A DNA stretch of 64,000 nucleotides from the NCBI GenBank assembly GCA_937966555.1, contig CALCLY010000027.1, positions 1-64,000 on the forward strand, given 5' to 3'. Positions 1-8,581 of the stretch are shown piece after piece. A model generated the notes under the pieces. It did not search any database and was not told where the DNA came from. It saw nothing but the letters and a program-made list of their open reading frames with translations. Origin of the DNA: CALCLY01 sp900552775. Lineage in GTDB: Bacteria; Bacillota; Clostridia; UMGS1883; UMGS1540. The position numbers were made by a program, and so were the translations under genes. How positions within the stretch are numbered: the first letter of the stretch is position 1; the number at the start of each line of letters is the position of its first letter.

Positions 1-106
1 CAAAAAAGATGTTTAGCAGGGCAATACTTCCTTGCCGGGCTGTGGCTAAAGCCAAACGACTTTTTAAACAGCCCATTTTTCAATATTTTATATGAACTTT
101 ATAAAA

Positions 107-991
107 TCAGCCTTTAACCGCGCCTATCATAATACCTTTAATAAAGTATTTCTGAAGGAACGGATATATAGCAAGTATAGGAAGTGTTGCAACAACGATA
201 ACAGCGTATTTAATCGATTCTGCAATAGACTCGGTATCCTGACCTACGTTACCGTCCTGCATGTTGCTTGTATCGTTCTCGATGAGTATGCCGCGGAGAA
301 TAAGCTGCAGAGGCTGCAAATCTCTTCTCTTCTGCAGGTAAATCATAGCGTTAAACCATGAGTTCCAGCAGGCAACCGCATAGTAAAGCACGATAACCGC
401 CATTGTAGGCTTCGCAAGCGGAATGACTATTTTAAACAGAATCGTAAAGTGGTTTGCACCGTCTATCTTTGCCGATTCCTCCAAGCTTTCCGGTATCGCC
501 GCAAAACCCGTTCTCATAATAATCATGTTATACGTCGATATGGCAGTAGGCAATATCAGCGCCCAGTATGTGTTTGTAAGACCCAGATTATTTACGAGCA
601 GGTATGTAGGAATCATACCGCCGCTGAAGAACATTGTAAACATTATAATAAATGTTATAACGCCGTTGAAGAGAACGTTCTTTCTGGAAAGAACATAAGC
701 TGCGAGACATGTTAAGAACATGCTTACCGTAACGCTGGATATAAGAACTATAATAGTGTTTTTATATCCCTGAAGAATGTTGGGGTTTTTGAAAACCGCC
801 TTATACGCTGCCCAGCTGAAGCCGACAGGTTTTAAAAGGAGACCCGAATGCTTCATAAGTTCGTTTGAATCACTCATTGATGCAAACACAACATAAAGCA
901 GCGGATACAGTGTTATTACAATCATGCAAAGCATGAAAATAATGTTAAATACATTAAATGCTTTTCTGCTTGGACTTTCTTTAATATGCAT
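107..991 (-). CDS. Sugar ABC transporter permease (LplC/YtcP, MalG-like)
   Basis: 294-residue integral membrane protein, one of two permease subunits of a carbohydrate importer. Six hydrophobic segments are visible, the first at residues 13-38. The cytoplasmic EAA loop that docks the ATPase lies at about 171-192 (core EESAKIDGANHF). The subfamily (YtcP/LplC rather than classic MalG) is inferred from length and from the partner genes. It is the last gene of a minus-strand set: binding lipoprotein, LplB-like permease, then this one, 45 bp downstream of the permease. No ATPase gene is present; members of this family commonly use a shared MsmX-type ATPase encoded elsewhere. Substrate is unknown; a plant oligosaccharide is plausible because uronate genes occur 20 kb away, but that is inference. 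Confidence 0.9.
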   Translation of the reverse strand: MHIKESPSRKAFNVFNIIFMLCMIVITLYPLLYVVFASMSDSNELMKHSGLLLKPVGFSWAAYKAVFKNPNILQGYKNTIIVLISSVTVSMFLTCLAAYVLSRKNVLFNGVITFIIMFTMFFSGGMIPTYLLVNNLGLTNTYWALILPTAISTYNMIIMRTGFAAIPESLEESAKIDGANHFTILFKIVIPLAKPTMAVIVLYYAVACWNSWFNAMIYLQKRRDLQPLQLILRGILIENDTSNMQDGNVGQDTESIAESIKYAVIVVATLPILAIYPFLQKYFIKGIMIGAVKG

Positions 992-1036
992 AGTATTTTT
1001 CCTTCCTGTAATAATAAATTTTCGATGTCGGAAAGC

Positions 1037-2011
1037 TTACCAGAGACTTGTATCCGATACGGCTCTGCTTATCTTGTTTGTTATGATGATAAGCACGAAG
1101 TTTATAACGGAGTTGAAAAGACCAACCGCCGTACTGAATGACCACGGGTTTGCGCCGCCGTCACCGCCGAGACCGTATCTGTAAACATAGCTCGATATAA
1201 CGTCCGCCTTCTGGTATGTTGCCGGGTTGTAAAGAAGAATGATCTTCTCGTACCCTACGTTCAGAAGACCGCCGACTCTGAGTATAAGAAGTATTATAAT
1301 TGTGGGAAGAATACCGGGTATGGTGATGTTCCATGTCTGACGCCAGCGTCCCGCACCGTCTATTCTTGCCGCCTCGTAAAGCTCCTGATCAATGCCTGCG
1401 AGAGCCGAAAGATATATAATCGAGCCCCAGCCTACGCTCTGCCAAATATCGGAAATTACGTATACCGGAACGAAATAACTCGGTTTGCTGAGCATTGTAA
1501 CTCTTTCTCCGCCGAAAAGAGCAATAATGTCATTAATAAAACCGTCACTGTTTGTAAATGTTTTTATCATACCGCAGATAACAACCATAGAAATAAAGTA
1601 TGGAAGATATGTAATTGTCTGAGTAATTTTTGTAAATGTCTTATTCTTAAGCTCATTTATCAAAAGCGCCAAAAGAATCGGTGCCGGGAATCCCCAAATA
1701 AGTGTGTTGATACTGATGGTAAGCGTGTTCACCATCAGGCGTTTAAAGTAAGGCATTGTAAAAAATGTCTGGAAGTGCTTATAAAAAGGTTCCGCCCACG
1801 GGCTGGCAAGAATACCGAGTCTCGTGGAATAGTTTTTAAACGCTATTATCGCTCCGTACATAGGTACGTAGCAAAAAATAATGTAAAATGCCAGAACGGG
1901 CAATATCATGATGTAAAGTCCCCAGTTCTGTCTGAAATCCTTCTTCACAAGAGAAGGCCACACCGCCCTTTTTTTAGGGCTTGCACTGTTTGCTGTTTTT
2001 TCTTGATTCAT
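1037..2011 (-). CDS. Sugar ABC transporter permease (LplB-like)
   Basis: 324-residue permease and partner of the downstream permease. It has a hydrophilic N-terminus of about 30 residues, then six membrane spans. The EAA loop at about 212-233 (core EAARIDGAGRW) is the contact for the ATPase. Sequence style matches the LplB/YteP group that imports oligosaccharides in Firmicutes and works with large binding lipoproteins. The start is supported by a purine-rich AAAGAGAG just upstream. It is the middle gene of a three-gene minus-strand operon, 100 bp after the lipoprotein gene. No frameshift or missing motif is seen. Confidence 0.9.
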   Translation of the reverse strand: MNQEKTANSASPKKRAVWPSLVKKDFRQNWGLYIMILPVLAFYIIFCYVPMYGAIIAFKNYSTRLGILASPWAEPFYKHFQTFFTMPYFKRLMVNTLTISINTLIWGFPAPILLALLINELKNKTFTKITQTITYLPYFISMVVICGMIKTFTNSDGFINDIIALFGGERVTMLSKPSYFVPVYVISDIWQSVGWGSIIYLSALAGIDQELYEAARIDGAGRWRQTWNITIPGILPTIIILLILRVGGLLNVGYEKIILLYNPATYQKADVISSYVYRYGLGGDGGANPWSFSTAVGLFNSVINFVLIIITNKISRAVSDTSLW

Positions 2012-2111
2012 TCTCTCTTTCGCAAGGCAAACGCCTGCGTTCCCTCCTTTGATTATTTTTGATACGCAAAAAAGCTGCGGTTTCTCTTTGCGTCTCTATC
2101 CTTAAGACTTA

Positions 2112-3716
2112 TTATCTCAAAAGATAATCGTCATAGGCTTTCTGCTTTGATTGTATAATGGAGCGAATCCCCATATTCTCGAGCTGCGCCGTAAAGTCCG
2201 AATATTCGGAAATCGGCTTTTTGCCCGTTATAAACTTAATTGTCATTTCATCGGCATATTCCGAAATTTTTTCTTCATCTTCCAAAAATTCCGGTGTCAG
2301 GTTTTCAGACGATGCATCCGGCAGCCTGTGCTCTGTCATATTGGAGTTCCAAACCGTAAGCGCCTTTGTCTGTGCCGGAAACGGATAATACTGCTCCGCA
2401 AATTCTTTCTTTTGAATTGTCGGTCCGCCGGAAACGAACGTATATGCCGAAAGCGCGGAATCCACCGAAAGTCCCTCGGGATTATTCAATATCAAATCCG
2501 TATATTTCGGATACTCTCCGTCAAAATCAAAGCTTTCACCACGGATTCCGAAATTAAAAAGGGTCTGCCCTTCTTCCGTATACCCGTAATCGAGAAACCT
2601 TGCCGCAAGCTCTGTGTTTCGGCAATTTGCCGATATCGCCGTTCCCATACCCGGCAAAACATCACTGTCGCAGGTTCCGTATTCGGGCTTTGTTCCGCTT
2701 TGTAAAACCGGAAATGACGCCGGTAAAATATCAAACCCCGGCTCTATCCCTTCCGCGGTTTTGGCAGTATTCAGATATTTGCCCATCGACGAGCCGATTC
2801 TTCCGGCAACAGCGCCTATGTCGCCGCTGAGAAAACCCGCGTCAATGGTTTTGGACGGTGTTTCCGCAATTTCGGGATCTATAAGTCCCTTTGCGTACCA
2901 GTCCGCCATTTTCTGCACGAAATCTTTATAGCCGCTTTCGAAGCAGCCGTATTTTACGGTGCCTCCGTCATGATACCATCCCTTCGGCGTACCGTATGCG
3001 CATGCCATAAGATACAGCGCCTGTGTTCCTGCAAGCGGTTTTGACGCTCCGCATTCGTTTTTAAATGCCGTCAGCGTTTTCTCCCAGTCGTCTACGGTTT
3101 CGGGAGAAGAAAGTCCGCATTTTTGCAGCCAGTCATTCCGAAGCATAAGACCCGAGCCGACCGTCAGCGTATTGTCCCCTTTAAAGAACGGATATGTATA
3201 ATAAAGTCCGTCGGAGCTTTTTGCTTCTCTGTTCCATTCGGGGTTTTCTTCAAGCTTTGCCGACAGTGCCGGAGACCACGCTTTCATCATTTCACCGAGA
3301 GAAAGTATGTATCCGTCCGCCGCGGCTTTTTGCGCGCCGCCTTCGTATGAATTCCAGTTATAGCGAATCATGTCGGGCAGATATCCCGCCGCAAGCATCC
3401 CCGAGAGTGTTTCCGCTTCCTTCCCCGCTTCGGGGTGAATATACGAAACGCTTACTCCCGTATTTTCGGAAAGCTTTTTCGCTATGGGCGTATCGCCGAA
3501 ATTTGCATATTGCGATGACCACTGTGAACTTGTGCTCATCATACAGGAAAGAGTATCTTCGCACCTTATGGGATAAATGCTTTTTCCGTTCAGCTTAAGC
3601 TTTGAACCGTTTGTACTTACACTTGCCGTTTTTTCTGCACAGCCCGAAAGTGAAGCTGCCGTAAGCAATGCGCTGAGAAGCAGCGCCGTGCCTCTTGCTA
3701 TTTTATCGGTTTTCAT
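2112..3716 (-). CDS. Extracellular solute-binding lipoprotein of the sugar ABC importer
   Basis: 534 residues. The start at 3716 is chosen over a longer reading because GGAGG lies directly upstream and the product then begins with a basic n-region, a hydrophobic core and the lipobox LSGC, as in a lipoprotein signal peptide. The mature protein would be tethered outside the membrane and hand sugar to the two downstream permeases. Size and layout fit the LplA-type family 1 binding proteins, which are larger than MalE. First gene of the operon; a sigma-A-type promoter is visible about 80 bp upstream. Substrate cannot be read from the sequence. Confidence 0.88.
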   Translation of the reverse strand: MKTDKIARGTALLLSALLTAASLSGCAEKTASVSTNGSKLKLNGKSIYPIRCEDTLSCMMSTSSQWSSQYANFGDTPIAKKLSENTGVSVSYIHPEAGKEAETLSGMLAAGYLPDMIRYNWNSYEGGAQKAAADGYILSLGEMMKAWSPALSAKLEENPEWNREAKSSDGLYYTYPFFKGDNTLTVGSGLMLRNDWLQKCGLSSPETVDDWEKTLTAFKNECGASKPLAGTQALYLMACAYGTPKGWYHDGGTVKYGCFESGYKDFVQKMADWYAKGLIDPEIAETPSKTIDAGFLSGDIGAVAGRIGSSMGKYLNTAKTAEGIEPGFDILPASFPVLQSGTKPEYGTCDSDVLPGMGTAISANCRNTELAARFLDYGYTEEGQTLFNFGIRGESFDFDGEYPKYTDLILNNPEGLSVDSALSAYTFVSGGPTIQKKEFAEQYYPFPAQTKALTVWNSNMTEHRLPDASSENLTPEFLEDEEKISEYADEMTIKFITGKKPISEYSDFTAQLENMGIRSIIQSKQKAYDDYLLR

Positions 3717-3793
3717 GCTTTTTCGCCTCCAAAAATTTTTCCAACCGGCGCAAAGTGATACAATTTTACCAATAAAACTCAACCCTCTTTATT

Positions 3794-3822
3794 ATTTTAC
3801 TATAAAATTACTCGATTGTAAA
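3794..3822 (-). promoter_or_regulatory. Sigma-A-type promoter of the sugar importer operon
   Basis: On the minus strand TTTACA is followed after exactly 17 bp by TAAAAT, 77 bp before the lipoprotein start at 3716. Confidence 0.55.
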
Positions 3823-3991
3823 CACTTTTTTTAAAATTTTTTAAATTTTTTATAACCTTTGCACAACGAAACATACAAAATGCACATTTAAAGCCGCGTC
3901 AAATCCGCATTTTTAAACGCTTTTGCAATAAAATATATTTTTTTACCGTCTGAAAAAATTTTATTAACTTTTCAGAGTTATTTCGGTTTTA

Positions 3992-5338
3992 TTATTCTTT
4001 TCTGTCGTCAATTTTAACATAAGGGCGCTTTTTTGTAACGCTTTTGTATGCCGGACGGATTATTTTGCCGCCGACGGTGACCTCTTCTATTCTGTGCGCA
4101 CACCAGCCGGCAACTCTCGCTATTGCGAAAATCGGTGTATAAAGCGCGCGCGGTATGCCGAGCATTTTATACACAAATCCGGAATACATATCAACATTTG
4201 CGCACATCGGCTTGTGTATTCCGCGAACCTCTTCAAAAGCGCCGGGCGTAAGTTCCTCTATGAGATTGTAAAGCGCAAACTCTTTTTCAAACCCTTTTGC
4301 CGCCGCAAGCTCAGCCGCCTGAGATTTTAATATTACAGCACGCGGATCGCTCATGGTGTATATTGCGTGTCCCATTCCGTAAACAAGTCCCGAGCGGTCA
4401 TACGCCTGTTTGTTCAGTATTTTAAGAATGTAGCCGCGCACCTCGGTTTTGTCCTCCCAGTTGTGCACATTTTTCTCTATTTCGTCCATCATAGCCATAA
4501 CCCTGTTGTTTGCGCCGCCGTGTTTCGGACCCTTTAAAGAGCCGACCGCCGCCGCAATCGCGGAATAAGTATCGGTTCCGCTCGAGGAGACAACGTGCGT
4601 TGTAAATGCCGAATTGTTTCCTCCGCCGTGCTCGGCATGGAGAATAAGCGCCGTATCGAGAACGCGCGCTTCAAGCGGCGTGTATTTGTTGTCGGGTCTG
4701 AGCATATACAAAAAGTTTTCCGCGGTTGAAAGCGAATCCACGGGCGTATGTATTATAAGGCTTTTTTTATCGTAATAGTGTTCTTTTGCCTGATATGCGT
4801 ATGCCACCATTGTCGGGAAACGCGCTATAAGCTCCATGGACTGGCGAAGCATGTTTTCGATGCTCGTGTCATCGGGATTCGAATCGTACGAATAACATGC
4901 CAGAACGCATCTTGCAAGCTTGTTCATAACATCGTTGCTCGGAGCCTTTAAAATCATATCCTCCGTAAAACCCTCCGGCAGTTCGCGGCTTTTTGACAGC
5001 ATGGTTTTAAACTCGTCAAGTCTGCGTCTTGTCGGAAGAAGGCCGAATATGAGAAGATATGCCACCTCTTCAAAGCCGTATCTGTTTTCTTTTTCGCAGT
5101 TGGCGATTATTTCGGAAACGTCGATTCCTCTGTAGCTTAAGCAGCCTTTGTCGGGGATTTTGTCTCCCTCGTCAAAAATATATCCGTGAACGTTTCCTAT
5201 ATTTGTAAGTCCCACCAAAACACCTGTTCCGTCCTCATTTCTGAGTCCTCTTTTGGCGCTGTATTTCGAATACAGCGACGGGTCTATTTTATACGTTTCT
5301 CTGATTATGTCCGAGAACTTTTTTATTGATTCCTTCAT
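3992..5338 (-). CDS. gltA: Citrate synthase
   Basis: 448 residues; condenses acetyl-CoA with oxaloacetate. The signature GMGHAIYTMSDPRA with its catalytic histidine lies near residue 355, and a second active-site region HAEHGGGNNSAF lies near 250. An in-frame extension reaches 5476, but the start at 5338 has AGGTGAGG at the right distance and begins at the conserved N-terminus. Last gene of a minus-strand run: response regulator, kinase, GerMN lipoprotein, citrate synthase, with only 19 bp to the lipoprotein gene. In this organism it probably feeds glutamate synthesis through a partial TCA branch (inference). A 2-methylcitrate synthase role cannot be excluded, but no prp genes are nearby. Confidence 0.95.
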   Translation of the reverse strand: MKESIKKFSDIIRETYKIDPSLYSKYSAKRGLRNEDGTGVLVGLTNIGNVHGYIFDEGDKIPDKGCLSYRGIDVSEIIANCEKENRYGFEEVAYLLIFGLLPTRRRLDEFKTMLSKSRELPEGFTEDMILKAPSNDVMNKLARCVLACYSYDSNPDDTSIENMLRQSMELIARFPTMVAYAYQAKEHYYDKKSLIIHTPVDSLSTAENFLYMLRPDNKYTPLEARVLDTALILHAEHGGGNNSAFTTHVVSSSGTDTYSAIAAAVGSLKGPKHGGANNRVMAMMDEIEKNVHNWEDKTEVRGYILKILNKQAYDRSGLVYGMGHAIYTMSDPRAVILKSQAAELAAAKGFEKEFALYNLIEELTPGAFEEVRGIHKPMCANVDMYSGFVYKMLGIPRALYTPIFAIARVAGWCAHRIEEVTVGGKIIRPAYKSVTKKRPYVKIDDRKE

Positions 5339-5357
5339 GTTTTCCTCACCTTTCCTA

Positions 5358-6266
5358 TCAGCCTGCAAATAAGTTGTAATCCGCTTCAAACGGCTGCGAC
5401 AAATCAACACTTCCGAGAGATGCGGGTTTTTTGCCTTCAACAAGAATCTGTACTTTATTGACTTTGTCCAATTCACAGAGCGAATTTACTATCGAGTACA
5501 AAGCAAGATTTTCCTGTGTGGTTCCGCCCGAAATTTTGCTTATGAAATCCGCCGAGAAATTTACAAAACAAACTCCGTCTTTCGTTTCCGCCGAAAGAAG
5601 CTTTATGTCCTGCGGCAGCACCGGGGCAAGTGCTGTGTTTTTCGGTCCTTTCAAAAGCTCGTTTATTATAGCCGTTTCGATTTTATCGCTTTCCCCTTCC
5701 GAAATCTGGCGCGTTTCCGGCACAAGGTGCATAGCGTCAGAATCCGAAAAATACAGCGTAACAAGCACCTTGTCGTTTGTTATCTGCGATGAATCGGTTA
5801 TTATATCATCTTTTCCGAGCATTCCGAGAGGCTTTCCGTTTGAAATTGAATTTACAGCGCGCCCCTCAACCAAAATCTGCACTTTCTGCACGCCCGGAAC
5901 CGAGCACACCGTTTCAACAAGCGTATATCTGCTCCAGAGCTTTTGCATGTCATCGCCGGAATCAAATTCGGCGGACAGATTGACCGTTACGTTGCCGCCT
6001 TCTTTTTTAATATCCAGAACCTTTGTGTTCTCCGGCAATGCGCGGCGCAGCTCCGGCGACTGCGGCCCCGCCGCAAGCGCATTTACGGCAAATGACAGAA
6101 TTTCTTCGCCTTCGGGCAGTTTCCTGTCCTCCTCAGCCATTGCGGTCATATCGGTATTCAGGAAAAACAATTTTACGCTTTCCTCTTCTTTTTTTTGTGA
6201 ATTGCTTTCGCACCCTGCCAGAATAAACACTGTGCAAAGCAGGAAAGCCGCTGCTTTTTTAAACAT
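5358..6266 (-). CDS. GerMN-domain lipoprotein (GerM-like)
   Basis: 302 residues. Start at 6266 is fixed by GGAG and by a lipoprotein signal ending in the lipobox ILAGC. The mature protein contains two consecutive GerMN (germane) domains, roughly residues 35-150 and 165-285, each with the pattern hydrophobic strand, SEGE/PEGE, then LKGP or LAAGP. GerM of Bacillus is a sporulation and germination lipoprotein that helps localise the SpoIIIA-SpoIIQ complex; two tandem domains is the GerM arrangement. Here the gene follows a two-component system and precedes gltA, so a vegetative envelope role is also possible. Confidence 0.85.
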   Translation of the reverse strand: MFKKAAAFLLCTVFILAGCESNSQKKEEESVKLFFLNTDMTAMAEEDRKLPEGEEILSFAVNALAAGPQSPELRRALPENTKVLDIKKEGGNVTVNLSAEFDSGDDMQKLWSRYTLVETVCSVPGVQKVQILVEGRAVNSISNGKPLGMLGKDDIITDSSQITNDKVLVTLYFSDSDAMHLVPETRQISEGESDKIETAIINELLKGPKNTALAPVLPQDIKLLSAETKDGVCFVNFSADFISKISGGTTQENLALYSIVNSLCELDKVNKVQILVEGKKPASLGSVDLSQPFEADYNLFAG

Positions 6267-6309
6267 GGTAATCTCCGTTCCGCCGCACCGTGTCGGCAAA
6301 AATTTACCC

Positions 6310-7695
6310 TTACTGATTTGCCTGATCCTGTGCCTCGGGATTGGCAACCGTGGGAATTATAATGCGGAACAGGCTTCCTTCGCCCTCGTGGCTTTCAACG
6401 GAAATTTCTCCCCCGTGAAGCTGAACCGAGGAAAGTGCAATCGAAAGCCCGAGTCCCGTTCCGCCCGTTTCTCTCGCTCTCGCTTTATCAACGCGGTAAA
6501 ATCTGTCAAATATCTTGTCGGTTTCCTCTTCCTTCATTCCTATTCCGTTATCGGCAACCGTTATGTAAACCTTTTGGGCGTCACGGTACATCTCAACATA
6601 TACCCATCCGCCGTTTTCGGTGTATTTGATGCTGTTTTCCGCAATATTGTAAATTGCCTCCCAAAGCTTATCGGGATCGGCAGTTACAAAAACCTCATCG
6701 TCAAAAAGCGTCTCAAGATTAATGTTTTTGCTTTCCGCCAAAGGCTTCAGCGCCTTCACTATGCGGCGCATCATATTTTTAAGATTTATAACCGAAAGCT
6801 CCATCATTTCGGATTCTTCCGCGGAAGCGTCAAGCTTTGTGAGGCTTAAAAGCTTGTTTGTTATTCTTGTGAGCCTGTCAACCTCATCGTTCATATCGTA
6901 AAGAAACTCATTTACAACCGCCATGTCAACATCGGGGTTCTGCAAGATAGAATCGCATATGAGTTTTATTGTGCTGAGCGGTGTTTTCAGCTCGTGCGAC
7001 GCGTTTGAAACAAATTCCTGCCTTCTGGCAAGAACGGTGTTAAGCTGCTCCACCATCTTGTTGAATTCTTCCGCAACCTGATTTACCTCGTTGCTTCCGC
7101 GCACGTCTATCGTCTTTCTTATCTGCCCGTTGCTCATTTCTTTAAGCTGCACCGCAATTCTCGATATCGGCGCCGTGATAACATCGGAAAAAGCTATGCT
7201 CAAAAGCCCTACAATAATACAGACAACGCCCGAAAGCATCAAAAGATTGTATTTTACGTGCGAGAAAAAATTCACCATGTCATCCGCCGGCGCCTGCAGA
7301 TATACAACCCCGCACACCGCCGAATCTTTTATCACCGGAACCGCGGCATTTATATAATTTTTCCCGCTGTCCTCGCTCTGAACGGCGCTTCCTTCGCCGT
7401 GCAGCGCGCGCAGCGTCTGCGGCAGCGCCAGCTTTTTTCCGACAACGTTTCCCGTTTCCGACGTGTCGAGTGCAACCGTCAGATCGCGGTTTAAATACAT
7501 AACTCTTGCGTCGCCGGCTATTTCGTGAGCATTTTTTATGTCTTTAAAACTTGTTCCGTTATCGGGGTCGATTTCCTCAAGCGAGCTTGCAAGAATGTTT
7601 GCCTTTGTAAGAAGATTTACCTTTTTTTCATTATAAGTATATTCTTTAACAAGGTTCAGCACATAGACGGTTACAAGCAAAAGCGTTACAAGCAT
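6310..7695 (-). CDS. Sensor histidine kinase (HAMP, HisKA, HATPase)
   Basis: At least 461 residues. The sensor region is extracytoplasmic (about 20-142) between two membrane spans. HAMP follows at about 165-220, HisKA has its phospho-accepting histidine at 235 (SHELKTPLS), and HATPase carries the N box NIAENSIKY and GGTGLGLS. This is a PhoR/WalK-like layout. The first ATG, at 7695, lies inside the first membrane span. The reading frame is open up to 7771 with no ATG, GTG or TTG, so the true start is probably a rare codon such as the ATT at 7752, which overlaps the stop of the upstream regulator. Partner of the regulator at 7748-8434. Confidence 0.88.
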   Translation of the reverse strand: MLVTLLLVTVYVLNLVKEYTYNEKKVNLLTKANILASSLEEIDPDNGTSFKDIKNAHEIAGDARVMYLNRDLTVALDTSETGNVVGKKLALPQTLRALHGEGSAVQSEDSGKNYINAAVPVIKDSAVCGVVYLQAPADDMVNFFSHVKYNLLMLSGVVCIIVGLLSIAFSDVITAPISRIAVQLKEMSNGQIRKTIDVRGSNEVNQVAEEFNKMVEQLNTVLARRQEFVSNASHELKTPLSTIKLICDSILQNPDVDMAVVNEFLYDMNDEVDRLTRITNKLLSLTKLDASAEESEMMELSVINLKNMMRRIVKALKPLAESKNINLETLFDDEVFVTADPDKLWEAIYNIAENSIKYTENGGWVYVEMYRDAQKVYITVADNGIGMKEEETDKIFDRFYRVDKARARETGGTGLGLSIALSSVQLHGGEISVESHEGEGSLFRIIIPTVANPEAQDQANQ

Positions 7696-7747
7696 TATAA
7701 AAACGTATGTTGCCGCAAGCTTCCATTTTATGCTGTTTAAAGAACGC

Positions 7748-8434
7748 TTAATTCTTTTTAAAATAGTAGCCTACCCCCCACTTAGTAAGTATATATGCCG
7801 GCGTTGCGGGATTCGGCTCGATTTTTTCGCGCAGGCGGCGCACATGTACGTCAACCGTGCGTATATCTCCGGGATAGTCATATCCCCATACGATGTCGAG
7901 CAGATTTTCTCTCGAATAAACCTTGCCGGGGTTGTTTATGAAAAGATCCATCAGGTCAAATTCCTTGGATGTGAGCTCAATCCATCTGCCGTCTATTTTA
8001 ATTTTTCTGAGGTTATCGTCAATCTCCAGATTGCCGTCATCGGACTCGGTGCGTTTTTTCTCCGCCGTCTTTTCCTGCCGCGATCTGCGCAAAATGGCCT
8101 TGACCCTGGCTTTGAGCTCCAGAATGTTAAAAGGCTTTGTCAAATAATCGTCCGCCCCGTACTCAAGTCCGAGAATTTTATCTATATCGTCAGCCTTTGC
8201 GGTGAGCATAATAATCGGCACTCTCGAAAAGTCTCTTATTTTCTGACAAACCGAAAGCCCGTCAATTTTCGGAAGCATAAGATCGAGTATAATAATATCT
8301 ATACTCTTGTCTTTCGCAAGCCTGAGCGCCTCCTCGCCGTCATATGCTGTTTCAACCGTGTATCCGTCCTGCTCGAAATTAAATTTAATTCCTTTAACAA
8401 GCAGCTTTTCATCGTCAACAATCAGTATTTTCAT
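7748..8434 (-). CDS. OmpR-family response regulator
   Basis: 228 residues: receiver domain (1-120; phospho-acceptor Asp in IILDLMLPK, Lys in TKPF) and winged-helix DNA-binding domain (about 130-225). The start at 8434 has GGGGAG upstream and gives the classic MKILIVDDE opening, so an 11-residue in-frame extension was rejected. It heads a minus-strand operon with its histidine kinase, whose frame overlaps the regulator's last codons. Genes further down are the GerMN lipoprotein and citrate synthase. Closest in design to PhoP/WalR regulators. Confidence 0.93.
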   Translation of the reverse strand: MKILIVDDEKLLVKGIKFNFEQDGYTVETAYDGEEALRLAKDKSIDIIILDLMLPKIDGLSVCQKIRDFSRVPIIMLTAKADDIDKILGLEYGADDYLTKPFNILELKARVKAILRRSRQEKTAEKKRTESDDGNLEIDDNLRKIKIDGRWIELTSKEFDLMDLFINNPGKVYSRENLLDIVWGYDYPGDIRTVDVHVRRLREKIEPNPATPAYILTKWGVGYYFKKN

Positions 8435-8475
8435 AGCTTCGCTCCCCATTTTGCCATATTGCGGCAACTCAAAAA

Positions 8476-8528
8476 ATTATATACTTTAAAAATTTTCCCT
8501 TGCAACGCAGGGCATTTTGTTATATTAT
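8476..8528. promoter_or_regulatory. Divergent sigma-A promoters sharing one palindromic -35 hexamer
   Basis: TTGCAA at 8500-8505 is its own reverse complement. On the plus strand it lies 17 bp before TATTAT (8523-8528), driving the carboxypeptidase gene. On the minus strand it lies 18 bp before TATAAT (8476-8481), driving the response-regulator operon. The two promoters should therefore compete for polymerase. Confidence 0.6.
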
Positions 8529-8581
8529 ATAATAAAAACAAAATTTTTTCAACTACATTTTCAGAAAAAAAGGAGTTTTCT

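Noticed and set aside
1..106. Terminator after the last permease gene
   Set aside because: GGGCTG/CAGCCC arms exist near 37-75 but without a following T-run on the minus strand.
3912..3927. Possible CcpA (cre) site TGCAAAAGCGTTTAAA upstream of the sugar importer
   Set aside because: One base too many between TG and CG and several mismatches to the cre pattern; also far upstream of the visible promoter.
5431..6849. 472-codon open frame antisense to the GerMN and kinase genes
   Set aside because: It mirrors two well-supported genes, has no ribosome site and no recognisable motif. Long antisense frames are expected from the codon bias here; the same holds for 49090-50586 opposite mfd.
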